The notes under the pieces are model-generated. The model ran no database searches. It was given only the letters and a program-made list of their open reading frames with translations, and was not told the origin of the DNA. 64,000 nucleotides of DNA. Source: Tetrahymena thermophila SB210. Its lineage: Eukaryota; Ciliophora; Oligohymenophorea; Hymenostomatida; Tetrahymenidae. The position numbers and the translations under genes are program-made. Location of the stretch: contig NW_002476492.1 of the NCBI RefSeq assembly GCF_000189635.1, forward strand, positions 1-64,000, written 5' to 3'. Positions 1 through 12,625 of this stretch are shown in pieces (the first letter of the stretch is position 1; each line of letters starts with the position of its first letter).

Positions 1-639
1 TAAAATGAAATTAAATTTATAGACAAAAAATAGCAACAAAAATTAATAACCATACCAAAATCTCTATTTATATTTTTACATAGCATAATAAATAGCCTCT
101 TATTAATAATCATTTATAAAACTCTATTTGACAGTTTTGGTGCTTATTTTTAAAAATAGACTTATATTAACAGCTAGCTAACTCATGAAACTATTCAAAA
201 TGTTTTGAAATAAATTAAAGAAAATATTTTCGATGAAGAGTACATAATTAATTTCGCCCACATTTAAATATCAAATTTTTTTAATAATTTTTAAAGAAAA
301 ATTGATTGAAAGTTAAAGGATTTTTATTTATTAATATTACTAACTAACTAATAAGTATTTGATAGAATTATTAAAATTATCTGATTATAATCAATTTTTT
401 AATAGAATTAAATAATTATAGAAAATTATTAGAAAATAACTTTACTTACAGTAAAAGCTTGTTGAAAATTTAAAAAATCTAATAATAATCCTTGTCTATT
501 TAATAAATTATTATAAATCAATTTGTTTGTTCTTCTTAGCAATTTTATGTAGAAATTTAAATTTTATGATTTTGTTTATCACTCATTTTCTCTACATTTT
601 CTTTATTTTTTAATTGATTTTAAATATTTTTATAATTAG
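1..639. other. AT-rich sequence upstream of the first supported LRR exon
   Basis: No convincing exon, RNA gene or repeat could be read here. It may be intron or 5' region of LRR gene I. Confidence 0.4.
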
Positions 640-2069
640 ATAAAATAGACTAAATGATGATATTACTACAAGTTTAGCTTCTTCTATACAAAATTGGAAC
701 TAGATTTTAAAAATTGAACTCATACTTAAGTAAAATTATTTTTTTTATAAATAAAAATATGTTTGGCTAATTATTTAGCTGGAAAATTAAAATAAAATAA
801 TATTGAAAATTAGTTTATTTTAATGTATTTTATTGTTTAATAAATAAATTCTTGCTTTGTTTAAATATTTATTTTCAACTTAAATTTAATATTTTGAATA
901 TAGTTTTCAGTTTAATTTTTAATTTATGTAAAATCCAAATAAATAAAAAGGTAAAATTGTATCGAATATTTGGGTGTATCAAGTTTAGCGACTGCTTTAA
1001 CAAAGTGTTCTAATCTCTAAATTTTAAAACTTTTAATAGGGTAAAATTATTCAAATTTTCGTTACTATTAATTTATTAGGATATTTATTGTTTGTTTGTT
1101 TATTCACTTTATTTAACTTTATATTTTACAATTTAATTCTTTTTCTCATTTACATTTTTGAATAATTTATTTTAAAGAGAAAATAGAATTGGTGATTAAG
1201 GTTTTTAAACTTTAGGTTGCTCTTTAGCAAAGTGCAAAAATCTGTATGCTTTAATACTAGATATTTCGTAAAAAACTACTTTTTCTTAATTCATTTTTGA
1301 TGTTTATTTTATTTGTTTGTGTTATTAAAAAACAATTAAAAAATTAATTTTTTTTAATTTATTTAAAGCTAATTATTTATTTATTATTTCTTGTTAATTT
1401 TATTAAATAAATACTCTATGGTTATTTCTTCTGATTTTTAAACAAAAATAATAATTTAATTAATTTAAAAAGAGAAAATTTCATATATGATGATAGTAGT
1501 GTATAAATTTTAGGTTAAGCTTTAAAAAATAACTCAAAACTCTAAAATTTAGTTCTTATATTTGGGTAAAAATAGCTTCTTTTCTATAATCAAAATATTC
1601 TTTATTAAAAATAATTTTATTATTTTAGATTTTATTATTTTAAATTATTTTATTTCAAATACAATCTTTATTTTTTTTGTTTATTCTTTTTGTTTTACTG
1701 ACAATTAAATCAAAAATTTTTTCAAATCTAAAATAGAATTGATTATTGCTATGATGATGGAATATATGGATCAGAGGGTATTGGGTAAATTTATTATATT
1801 AAATCTATAAAATGAGTTTTATTTCAAATTAAACTTTTTATTTTATTTTTTGATCTTCTGTGATTGATTAATTGCTAGTGATATTTATTTATATGACTTC
1901 ATTTAATTTTTTATTCACTTTTCTTTGATGTTTTAAACAAATTAATTAATTAATTAATATTTTTATTATTTAAAGCGTCAACAGTATTAGCTCTGCATAA
2001 AGAGAAAAATTTAGAAAACAAATTCTTTAAATGAAGACATTGGTATTCAAAAGGATAGAATTTTATTGA
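640..2069 (+). CDS. LRR gene I, 3' part (one repeat per exon)
   Basis: Leucine-rich repeat protein read in the ciliate code. Supported exons are 640-729, 951-1040, 1178-1267, 1473-1565, 1737-1784 and a terminal exon 1976-2069. Each begins with one base after an AG and ends two bases before GTAAA, so all introns are phase 2. The repeats follow the pattern N-x-I-G-D-x-G...L-G-x-x-L-A-K-C-x-N-L-x-x-L-x-L. The exon at 1737 is half length. The terminal exon carries the family ending (Q-M-K-T-L-V) and stops at TGA. It is convergent with LRR gene II. I could not place the 5' end; upstream exons may lie in 1-640 or off the window. Function is unknown; such repeats usually bind proteins. Confidence 0.65.
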
Positions 2070-2435
2070 TCAATATTTGCTATTTTCATTTATATTAAAT
2101 AATCAATAATACATATTGAAAATTTAAATAAAATTAATACTGCTATTTTTTTTGTATTTTACTTTTTATCTTTGTTGTGCTGAATGCCAAAAATAAATTT
2201 TGTGATAAAGAGTCTTTTTTTTAATAATAATTAAAAAATTTAAATAAGGATAAGAAACATATTAAATAAAAATATATAGATTTCGCATATTTAAGCAATC
2301 ATCAATTATAATAATTATTAGTTTTAATTTTATGAATAATAATTAAGTTCATACTATCAGACTTTAATTTCATACTTTCAAATTCATTGTAATAAAATAT
2401 TAAAGCATTTAGTTATCCTAATAATTATTAATTTA
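2070..2435. other. Intergenic, tail-to-tail between LRR genes I and II
   Basis: AT-rich spacer between two convergent stop codons. Nothing else is seen; it must hold both 3' ends. Confidence 0.5.
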
Positions 2436-5400
2436 TCAATAAGATACTCTGTGATTAACTAATCTCTTCATTTTTAGCACCTTAGCTTTTAATTCTAAAG
2501 GAGATTTGATATTATTATAACTTTTCATCATATTTAAAATAAAATTTGATACAAAAACTAGTATAATTTTCAAGTTCAAATGCAAATTTTTAGTTAAAAA
2601 GATAATAAATGAATAAAAGAGAAAAACCAAACAATAGTTAAATAAAAAAAAGACAAGATTAATAATTTGCATATTTTCTAAATAATTAGTGTCTTATTCA
2701 AATGAAATAAACATCTATTATTTATAATAAAATAAAATATTTTTACTCAAGGCTGAGAGTCAAACATAAGAGGTTAGTACACTTTACTAAACAGGAAACT
2801 AAGTCTGATGCACTTTAATCTACAATACCATTCCACCTTTTAATTTGAAATAAATTTATGTTAGTAGAATATTGTAAATATAAACGAAAAAAACAATAAT
2901 ATGTAGTCAGTCTATGGTTAAAAATTAAAAATATAATGAAATAATTAGTAAATAAATATACATATAAGTGTAATTAAAAAATAAAAATAAATTGTAATGT
3001 TATAATTATTTCTTAGTAATTAGAGTCTTTATTAAAAAATAATGCAAGTATTAATTAAACAAGTAAATAAACTCTTTTTACATAACCTTAAGTGTCAATG
3101 ATAAAAGATGGTCAAATTTAGCTAAAGTAAAACCTAAGCTTTATGCAGAATCACTACCAAATGATATTAAGCTGTTAATGTATTAAAGATAAATTTTTAG
3201 TTATTATAGCAAATTTTATCAATTAAATATGAAAATAGAATAGTTTTAAATTAAAATAAAAACATATGATTATCATTAAGTACACATATATATATTAAAA
3301 ATTTTAATAATAATATAATCAAAATTAATAATATTTTAAATATTTGATGCGTTTTATTATAAATTATTTTTTTTTAAAAAGAAGCTATAAATATGGATAT
3401 AAGCATAAAAACTTTTACTTAAAGCAAAGTTTCAAAGTTGAGAGACTAGTGCACTTTTATAAAGCAGAGCATAAGTTAGTTGCTCCCAATACGCCAATTT
3501 TATTGTCCCTTTTATTTTATTTGAGATAAATTGATTTGTTTAAATAAAACAAATTATTTTTAATAAACTTCAAAAAAATAATAAGTTAAAGATTAAAATA
3601 CAAATTTAAATCCGAAAAGATAAATAAATAAATAAATCAATGTGCATATAAAATTATATATATTTTGAGTTATATCTAAGTAACATAGTTTCTCTTAAAT
3701 TTAAATTTATTCATTATTTTTTAATAAAGATTTTAATTCAAATTTATTTTGTAAAAAAATATCAAGATGGGGTATTTATTAATTAATTGATTAAGAAAAA
3801 CTATATTAAATAGTTCTTCAAGGAAATAGCATAAATTATGATAAAACAAATAAAGTATTTTTACGATAGTTCAAGTTTTAAAGTGGAAAGATTAATGCAT
3901 TTAGCTAAAGCAGAACCTAAGTCTGATAAACCTTAAGCACTAATTCGATTCTACCTGTTTATATATTTGATATAAAATCACTCTCTCATTTATTAGTTTA
4001 TGTGAAAAAGTTGTTTTAATTAATTAACACCAAAAATAGAATTTGTTGGATTTTTACAAAATAAATGGTTTTCTAATCAAAACAAATAATGGTGTAATAA
4101 AAAACTTCAATTAAATAATATGATTTTTAAACTTTCAGCAATTAGTTTTTCATATTTTGTTAGTGATTAATTAATATTTAAAAAAATAAACAATCAAAAT
4201 TGTATCAAACAAATAGAGGTATTTTACGAAAAGTAGAGAGACGAATTTTAGAGTTTAGTTAACTTTGCTAAAGCAAGACCTATTTGTGTGGCACCTTAAG
4301 CACCAACTTAATTGAAGCTTTAATAAATTAGGTAAAAGTAATTAGTTAATTGAAATAAATAAATTTGTAATTAAAATCAAAATTAAAACTTAAACTTTAA
4401 AAGTGAAATTAATAAAAATTAAATAAAGAAATTTATACAAACAAATAAAAATTAGTAATGTAATAATAAAATTTGCAAGTTTGTAAATATTTTCTTAATG
4501 ATTAGTGCATTTTAAAAAGAATAATGCTTAATTTAATTAGTAAAATAAATAAATAAATTATATTATATTTACTTTAATCCAATTTTAAATGTTGAAAGGT
4601 TAGCACATTTTGCTAAAGAAGAAGCAAAGTCTGATGCACCCTATACACCAATTAAATTTACCCTTTTAAAACATTTGATATCAATTTGTTAGTTAACTTA
4701 ATTAAAATATTTTTTTTTAATTATAGAAAAATAAATAATAAGTATATAAATAGAATGTATATTAAAGTTGAAAAGATAAATTTATATGCCTGCCACATAT
4801 TATAATGTTATCTTACAATTTGTAAAATGTAACTAAATTTTTTGTACTTTTATTTTATTATTTATAAAAATTTATTTTTTCTATCATTTTTAAAATTTTC
4901 TAGGTAATTGTATATTCTATAGTTGTATATCTACTTACTATAAATCTTCAATGTTCTAACTAACACCCAAAAAAAAAAAATCCAAATTTAATTTCAGTTA
5001 TAATAGGGGTATAATGTAAAAGAAATAAAATTTGAGCTTGATGCATATAGAGTATAATTAGGGTATTGTGTAAATATAGTACAAAAGTGGGTTGGTGCAA
5101 AATAAATTATATTTGAGTATGGTATAAATAAAACGCAAGATAGCTAATGGTAATCAATGGTGATTTAAATAATAATAAAAGAGAAATATTAATATAGTGG
5201 ATATTTACAAATAAAGTATCTAATTTTTAAAATATTTTGCAGTATTTTAATTAGTATTTGCTTTTTTTAAAATAGATTGCAAAACATTATTTAAAGAAAA
5301 TCAAATAAATATTTTACGGAAGCCATAATTTCAAAATTGTGAGATTACTGAGCTTTGTAAAAGTAGAACCTAAGTCTGATATACCCTTATCTCCAATTTA

Positions 5401-6070
5401 ATTATCCCTTTTAACATATTATAAAAATATATTTTAGATAAAATAATATTTTAAATTAATATGAAAAAAAGAATTGTCGAAAATTTAAATAAACAAATAT
5501 GTAAAAAATAAGTAAGTAAATGTAACAAAAACTATAGGAATAGTTAATTGCTTGCTCATCATTAAGAATAGTAATATAAAAATATATTACGTCATTTATA
5601 TTTTGAATAATTTCTTATTCATTATTTTTTTTTCCAAAAGAAACAATATAAAATCTATTCAAATATTAACAATTAATTTTTACGATAAGAAGAGTACTAA
5701 AGTTGAGAGATTAATGCATTTTTGTAAGCAATTACCTATGTCTAATGCACCCAATTCATTTATTTTTTAGTTCCTTTTAATAAATTTGAGAAGATATTTT
5801 TAATTTTTATGAAAAAGAATAATTTTAAATAAATATTTTAAAAAATCTTGGAAAATCAATGTTGGATTAAACAATTAAAAAGCTAAATATAAACATGAAT
5901 AATTTTTTAATTAAATGACTAAGCAAAAGAATACAATTAGAAAGTAAAATTAAATTTTTGTATTTTTTGAAAAAATTTTAAACATAAATATAAATATTTT
6001 TACTATAACCAAATTTCAAGATTTATCTGAGATGATAGGTCATAGCTTTAAAGCTTTTGATTTGATATAA
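2436..6070 (-). CDS. LRR gene II (eight single-repeat exons)
   Basis: Multi-exon leucine-rich repeat gene in the ciliate code. Going upstream from the TGA: terminal exon 2436-2520, then eight exons of exactly 90 nt at 2747-2836, 3082-3171, 3419-3508, 3865-3954, 4228-4317, 4573-4662, 5318-5407 and 5684-5773, and a conserved partial repeat exon whose donor is just below 6004. Each 90-nt exon encodes one 30-residue repeat with phase-2 splice sites. None contains an in-frame TGA, so the gene looks intact. The terminal exon carries the family ending with L-K-M-K-R-L-V. The start codon is not identified: an ATG at 6041-6043 is out of phase with the splice pattern. No signal peptide or kinase domain is seen. 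Gene III is its tandem copy. Confidence 0.7.
4995..5225. repeat. About 200 bp present in LRR gene II but absent in gene III
   Basis: The distance between the sixth and seventh repeat exons is about 210 bp longer here than between the matching exons of gene III (8950 and 9472). The extra sequence is richer in G than its surroundings and has several GTATAAT/GTATTGTGTAAAT-like words. No terminal inverted repeat was seen. Confidence 0.4.
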
Positions 6071-6461
6071 ATAATAATTAATAAATAGTAAATATAAAAA
6101 TAATAAATTACTTCCTCTAGATTATTAATTTTTTATTTTTAATGTTATTACATTTTATTATCTTATCTTTTTTTAATAAATTTTTTATCTAATTGATTTT
6201 TTAATAATAAAAATATTAAGTTGTTTAAATGATATTTAATATCTGAATTAATTAATTTATTTATGAAAGATTTTACAAATTCATCAAATAAAATAAAAAG
6301 AAAATTGAAAATCTATTTTTTGTGTGATTTAGTTCATTTTTTAATAGGTATTTGTTTGATAATTCAATTTTTTAAGAAAAAATTCTAAAACGAAAGAAGT
6401 TTATTTAAAATTTTTATTTTTTTAATTTTTATAAATCCCTTAGTAAATTTAATTATTTTTT

Positions 6462-6821
6462 GTGTGGAAAGCAGATCTAACAAAAAAATTAAAAAAAGAG
6501 GGTATAATTTTAGAAAATATAATTAAAAATGAAAAGGATATGAAAAAGAAGGTTTCAATTAATAATAAGTTGGTTAAAGAAGATAAAAAAATATTTAAAA
6601 ATGTATTAAAATTTAATGAAGCAGAATAATATTATTTAAAAGATAAAAATGAAAAAATAATTAAAATCTCTATTCATCTAAATCAAAGGAATATTATATT
6701 CTTGTCATATTATTCAATACTAAATACCTAAGGAATTATTTTATTATTTATTTATTAGAATACAAATAATTAATCAGCTAAATAATTATTTATTATTCAT
6801 CAACAAGATACGTTGCAATGA
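6462..6821 (+). pseudogene. Lysine-rich open frame, possible gene remnant
   Basis: In the ciliate code this frame is open for about 119 codons to a TGA. Its first two thirds (to about 6670) have a protein-like composition, rich in Lys, Glu, Asp and Asn with many GAA/GAT codons, unlike the flanking T-rich DNA. There is no clear ATG and no homology I recognise. The end runs across the terminal exon of LRR gene III on the other strand. It could be a decayed helical-protein exon or chance. Confidence 0.2.
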
Positions 6822-9800
6822 ACTAGTCTCTTCATTTTCAGAGCCTTAGCTATTATTCTTAAAGGAGAGTTGATTTCATTCAATCTTTTAATTATATTTA
6901 AAAAAACATTTAAAACAAAGACTAGTATAATTTTCAAGTTTAAATGAAAATTTTTAGTTAAAAAGATATTTAAATAAATTAAAAGCTTAATGAATAAATA
7001 AAAGAGAAGAACTAAATAATAGTTAAATAGTTAAAAACAACTATAAAATATTAAATATATTTATTCTTTTCTAAATAATTAAAGTTTTATTCAAAAGAAA
7101 TAAAACAAATGTTAATAATAAAAATAAACTTTTTTACAGAAGTTCGAGACTCAATGATAAGAGTTTAGGACATTTTACTATACCGGAAACTAATTATAAT
7201 GCACTTTCGTCACCAATATCATTCCACCTTTTAATTTTACATAAATTCATTAATTCCTGCAGGTAAATTTGCTTTAAATATGAATGAAAAAACAAACAAA
7301 GTGTAATTTAAAGTTCAAGTGATAAAAATAAAAATGAGAAAAAGAAAATAAATAAATAAATATGTGTAAAAAACAATAAAAATAAATTGCAATGTTATAA
7401 TATTTTGAGTGCTTTTTAAGGAATTAATTAGAGTCTTCATTAAAAAAATAATTCAAATATTATTAAACAAACAAATAATTTTTTTTACATAACTTCAAGC
7501 GTCAATGATAAAAGATGGTCGAATTTCCCTAAAGCTGAACCTAAGCTTTATGCAGACACTCTACCAAATAAATTTTCACTTTTAATTTATAATAGATAAA
7601 TTTTTAGTTATTATAGCAAATTTTGTTAAATAAAAAAGAATAAGTTTAATTAATCAATCGTAATGATTAAACACGCGTATATCAAAAATGATACTTAATA
7701 TTGAAATCAATTTTATAAATTTTTAAAAATATTTGATGTATTTTTATTAGTAATTAGTAGGTATCTTTTTTAAAAGGAGATTTAAATATCTAATAAAAAA
7801 AATAAGCTTTTACTTAAGGTAGAGTTTCAAAGTTGAGAGTTTAGTGCACTTTTATAAAGCAGAGCATAAGTTCAATGAACCCTATAAACCAATTTTATTG
7901 CTCCTTTTATTTTATTTAAAGTAGGTTTATTAATTGAAATAAAGCAATTATTTTTTATAAGTTGAAAATTAAAATATGAAATGATAAATAAATCAGTTCA
8001 TAATACATAACCAAAAAATTGTATTATAGAAAAAAAACATGTAAAATTATATAAATTTTATGTTATTTCTAAGTTACGTAGTTTCTCCTAAATTTAAACT
8101 TTACATAATGCTCTACAATTTTTTTAAAAATTATGATACCTAAAATTTTTGTATAAAATTATAAAGGTGGGTATCTATGAATTAATTAAGGAAAATTATG
8201 TTAAGTAGTTTTTTTTCTTCAAATAAATAGCCCAAATGTTAGTAAACAAATAATGCATTTTACTAGAAGTCAAGCTCTATGATTGAAAGATTTGTGCTAT
8301 TAGCTAAGCTAGAGCATAAGTTTTTTGCTCCTTAAGCACCAATTTCACTGTACCTTATTTATATTTTTGAGATCAAATAATTAATTCATAAGTAAATGTG
8401 AAAAAATTGTTTTAGTTAATATGAATAAAACTAAATTTTAAATTATAAATAAATATTTAAGCTAGTAAAAATAAAGAGGATGTAATAAAAACTCCTAATT
8501 AAAATATGTAATTTTCAAACGTTTCTTTTTCATATTTTGTAATTTAAAAAATAAACAAAAAAATTTTATTAATCAATTAGAGATTTTTACTAAAAGTAGA
8601 GTATCAAGTTTGAGAGTTTTTTTAATTTTTCTAAAGCATAACCTATTTGTGAAGCACCATAAACGCCAATTTAATTCTTGCTTTAATATGAAGATTATTT
8701 TTTAAATATAAATCACGTTATTTAAACAAATTTGTCAAAATAAAAATTAATAGAAAATTTAAATTAAAATTTAAACTTTAAAAGATAAATTAATGAAGGT
8801 GATAACAATAAATAAACAAATTGCTAAAACAAATGAAAATTTATAATAAATAATTAAAATGTGCAAGTTTTTTTAAAAATATTTTAAATAATTTCTTAAT
8901 AATTAATGTTTTTAAAAGAATGATACTTAATTAAATAAACTATTTTTACTTTAATCCAAGTCTAAATTTTTAGAGGTTTGTGCATTTTTCTAAAGAAGAA
9001 GCAAATTCTGATGCACCCTATGGACCTATTTAATTGAACCTTTTAAAATATTTGACATAAATTTGTTAGTTAATTTAAATAAAATATTTTTTTTTAATTA
9101 TTAAAAATGATAAATTTAAATTAGATTTTAAAAGATAAATTAAAATGAACGCCAAAAAATAAATATCTTGCAATTTTATTTTTTCTATAATTTTTAAATG
9201 ATGTTAGTTATGGCATATTCTGCAATAACATGTATCTACTATAAATCCTAAAGTATAAACTAACACACCAAAAAAAAATAGAGAAAAATTTTATTTGAAT
9301 AATATTAATCGGAATGGCATGTTTCTATGTAGAATATGCGCTGATCTATAAGGATTTATAGTATATATTAAGTAATATTAAATTTTTTAAATATTTTGAA
9401 TTTTTATAATTAATATTTGATTTTTTTAAAATAAAAAGCAAATCGTTATAAAAGCAGGTAAACTATTTTACGAAAGATAGAGTCCCAAAGTTGTAAGATT
9501 GTATAGCTTTGTAAAAGCAGAACCTAAATTTGAAAAACCGTTGTCTTAAATTTAATTGCTCCTTTTAATTTTATAAAAGTATTTTTTTAGCTAAAATAAT
9601 AAAAACTATTTTAAATGAAAAAAAGAATTGATTATTTAAAATTAAAATATAATCTAAATTGGAAAAATAAATAAACAAATCTTAAAAAAATATAATAAAT
9701 AAATAAATGTGTATTATACAATATTGAAGTAATTAATAAGTCATAACTAAGATTAGTTATTTAAAAAAAATATAGTAAACTACTTTTTTATTTATATTTT

Positions 9801-10250
9801 CTTTTTCGTTTTTTTTTTCTCAAAAGATAAAAAGTTAACTATCTATTTTACAAAAGATGGAGTGATAAAGCTGAGAGATTAGTACATTTTTCTAAGCAGT
9901 TACCTAAGTTTGATGCACCCCTATTACCTAATTATTTGTGCCTTTTAATAAATTTGAGAAATTAAATTTTTAGTTATTTTGAAAAAAAGTAATTTTAAAT
10001 AAATATTAAAAAATCCTGTAAAATAAAAGTTATAAAGATGAAAAAATAAAAATTTAAACATGAATAATTATATTTTTAAATGAATGAATGAATGAATGAG
10101 CATAAGCATACAATTAGAAAGTAATACTAAAATTTTGTTTTTTATAAATAATTAATTTTATAAAAATAATATTGTTACTCTAATTAAATTTCAAGATTTA
10201 TCTGAGATGATAAGTCACAGCTTTAAAGCTTTTGATTTGTTATAAATAAT
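6800..10250 (-). CDS. LRR gene III (tandem paralogue of gene II)
   Basis: Same layout as gene II: terminal exon 6800-6884 ending in TGA, eight 90-nt repeat exons at 7138-7227, 7489-7578, 7814-7903, 8264-8353, 8591-8680, 8950-9039, 9472-9561 and 9852-9941, then the partial first exon above 10179. All repeat exons stay open in the ciliate code with phase-2 GT..AG introns. Introns and spacers also align with gene II, showing duplication of the whole locus with a period of about 4.2-4.4 kb. Exons have diverged clearly, for example at the C-K-C/K-L positions after the conserved Leu-Ala-Lys, so the duplication is not very recent. The start codon is not identified. Function unknown. Confidence 0.7.
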
Positions 10251-10259
10251 AATTAATAA

Positions 10260-11195
10260 ATAGTATATATAAAAATAATAAATTACTTTCTCTAGATTAT
10301 CAATTATTTATTTTTATTGTTATTACATTTTATTATCTTTCCTTTATTAAAATTTTTATCGAATAGATTTATTAATAATAATAAAAATATTAAGTTGTTT
10401 AGAAATTTTTGTATTTTATATTTAAATTAATTAACTAATTTATTTATTTATTTTAAAATAAAAATTGTTAGATATAAAATTTTGATAACTTTATTTTATT
10501 TAAAACAAATAGATACGAATAAATTTTTTTTGTTTTTAGAACTAAAAAATTATAAATATTTTAAAATAATTATTTTATGCACTTTTAAAATATAAAATTA
10601 TAAGTAATATCTCTCTAAGTGTAATTAAATAAGTAAGTAAGTAGCTACGAATTCTTTTGAAATATAAATATTTTTTATAGAAATTGAAATATATTTGATC
10701 CGTTTATATTGATTGCATGACGACTAAAGAATAATTAAAAATGAGAGGATAATAAAATCAAAATTGCTTTAAGAATTAGATTTTAAATTTAATTGCAAAA
10801 TAAACATAAAAATAATAATTTATTTATTAACTAATTAATAATATCAAATTTAATCTTTTTTGTCAATTAATATTTTATCAAATTTTACATTTCATTTATT
10901 TCTGATCAATTTCTTGTGAAAACTTAAAAAAGTTTTCTCGATCCTCTACTTGCCCTTTTTAAATATAAAATAATAAAAAAATATTCGTAATTAATTAGTA
11001 TAAATAAATAGTCAAATTTATTTTTGAAAAAAAATTTGATCATAAATAATTTGATTTGATCAAAACCCTAATCTGAATTTAATGCAAAATATTTGATCAG
11101 ACATTTTGAAAAAGAGATTCTAAAATCATCGTAAAATCTCATACAAAGATATCAAAAAATACTATATTACCATCTCATAGCCTTAAAAAAAATTT
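10260..11195. other. Gene-free AT-rich stretch
   Basis: No supported exon, RNA or repeat. It probably holds the 5' region of LRR gene III. Confidence 0.4.
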
Positions 11196-11469
11196 TGTCC
11201 CCCTTCATATCTCTCTCTCTTTGCTTGACGCTTAATAATGAAGATTTAGAGTATATTTTTTATTAATTAATTTAATGATATCTACCACCAATATGTATTA
11301 GATATTTTTCAATATTTTTGATTTAATAGCGTTTAGATTAGATAAAATTACAAAATCAAGAAAGCAATTAAGAAAACATAGAAACTTTTTGATTAACTAA
11401 TTTAATTTTATATTTGACATTTACTTTTAAAAAATGATATTTTTAATAAGATCTAATTAATTAAAAGAT

Positions 11470-11814
11470 ATAGAAAGCTAAAAAGAAACTAAACAACTTA
11501 CTTGTATTTTTCAAGCTATCAAAAAAATATTTCTTAAATTTTTGAATAAATCGATTTGTATCAGCGCAATTTTAATCAACACAATCAAGATGTAGTTTAT
11601 TTCTAATGTTAACTATTTATGATAAAATTAGTTTTCTGTAAATTATCCAAAAGATTTAAGTTCACTTATACTGTCATTTTCCATTTTGGCAAACTTCATC
11701 TATCTATATTATCTGAGGTCTTAAGATCATATTAATATTACAGCTATTTTATTTACTATTAACATTTACTTTTATTATTAAAATAATAGCAAACAAAATT
11801 ACAATAGCTTTCAT
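11470..11814 (-). pseudogene. Decayed copy of the small secreted cysteine protein
   Basis: The ATG at 11812-11814 opens a frame with the same hydrophobic leader as the two intact paralogues (starting M-K-A-I-V-I-L-F-A-I-I-L). An in-frame TGA falls at 11674-11676 after 46 codons. Beyond it, similarity to the cysteine core and the carboxy end continues with indels and frame changes, down to about 11470. Several conserved cysteines are lost. It is the first of three copies, with intact ones at 12260-12625 and 15578-15940. Confidence 0.65.
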
Positions 11815-12259
11815 TCTTTATTTTTATGCAGGATAATTTATTATTAAAGTCATGTAAAATTTATCATGTTTTTAAAGTATTGATATAGAAATACGTAGTG
11901 TGTATGTATGCATTTGAATCATTCATTAAAATGGTATAAAATTAAGTTAAATATTTTATAAATTTCAGATAACATTTTTTTTGAATGCCTTAATTAAATT
12001 GTTATTATTTTAATATTTTATCAAACACAATAGGAAATTTACAATTAAAAAAGGTTTATTTTTTGATTTTTTTGTGATTTTGATGAAAATAAATTACAAA
12101 ACAAAAAATCAATTAATAAAATATATATAGATATTTTTATAGACCACTACTTTTGATTTTTTGATTAACTAATTTAATACAATACAATATCAAATTAAAT
12201 ACATATTTTACAATAAATAAAAGATATTTTTAATTAAATAGCTAGCTTTATAAATAAGC

Positions 12260-12625
12260 TCAAATTAACAAAGCGAATAAACCAATTAAGAAACCAAAGA
12301 ATGCTAGAGTACTACTTGACTTTTTCAAGCAACCAATAAATTCATTCTTAAATTTTTGAACTGTTGGATTTTGAACAGGGCAATTTTGTTATACACAAGA
12401 ATTAGTTTTTTGCTAATCATAATTATTATCGACAACACAGGTATTTGTACATTTTCCTAAAGATTTAAGATCAGCTACACAGTCAGTATCTCCTTTTGCG
12501 CAAACTTCTCCTCTATTAGCTGACTCCATAAGATCCTTTTAGCATTTTTAGCATTGTACACAAAGACCGTCAGCATTTACTTTTACGAGTAAAATAATAG
12601 CAAATATAATGGCAATAATTTTCAT
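12260..12625 (-). CDS. Small secreted cysteine protein, probably GPI-anchored (copy B)
   Basis: Single-exon ciliate-code frame of 121 residues. Residues 1-18 form a signal peptide (M-K-I-I-A-I-I-F-A-I-I-L-L-V-K-V-N-A). A compact core with about ten cysteines follows (C-x2-C-x2-C near the start, later C-T-N-T-C and Q-N-C-P). The C-terminus is a short Ser-rich stretch, then a hydrophobic tail ending F-A-L-L-I, the form of a GPI-attachment signal. It is therefore inferred to be a small surface protein; ciliate surface antigens share this layout, but I do not recognise the family. The next copy (C) is about 3.3 kb away on the same strand, beyond an inserted duplicated segment. Confidence 0.75.

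Noticed and set aside
6041..6043. ATG as the start of LRR gene II
   Set aside because: The resulting frame reaches the donor in phase 1, while all downstream exons need phase 2, and the base is GTG in the paralogue.
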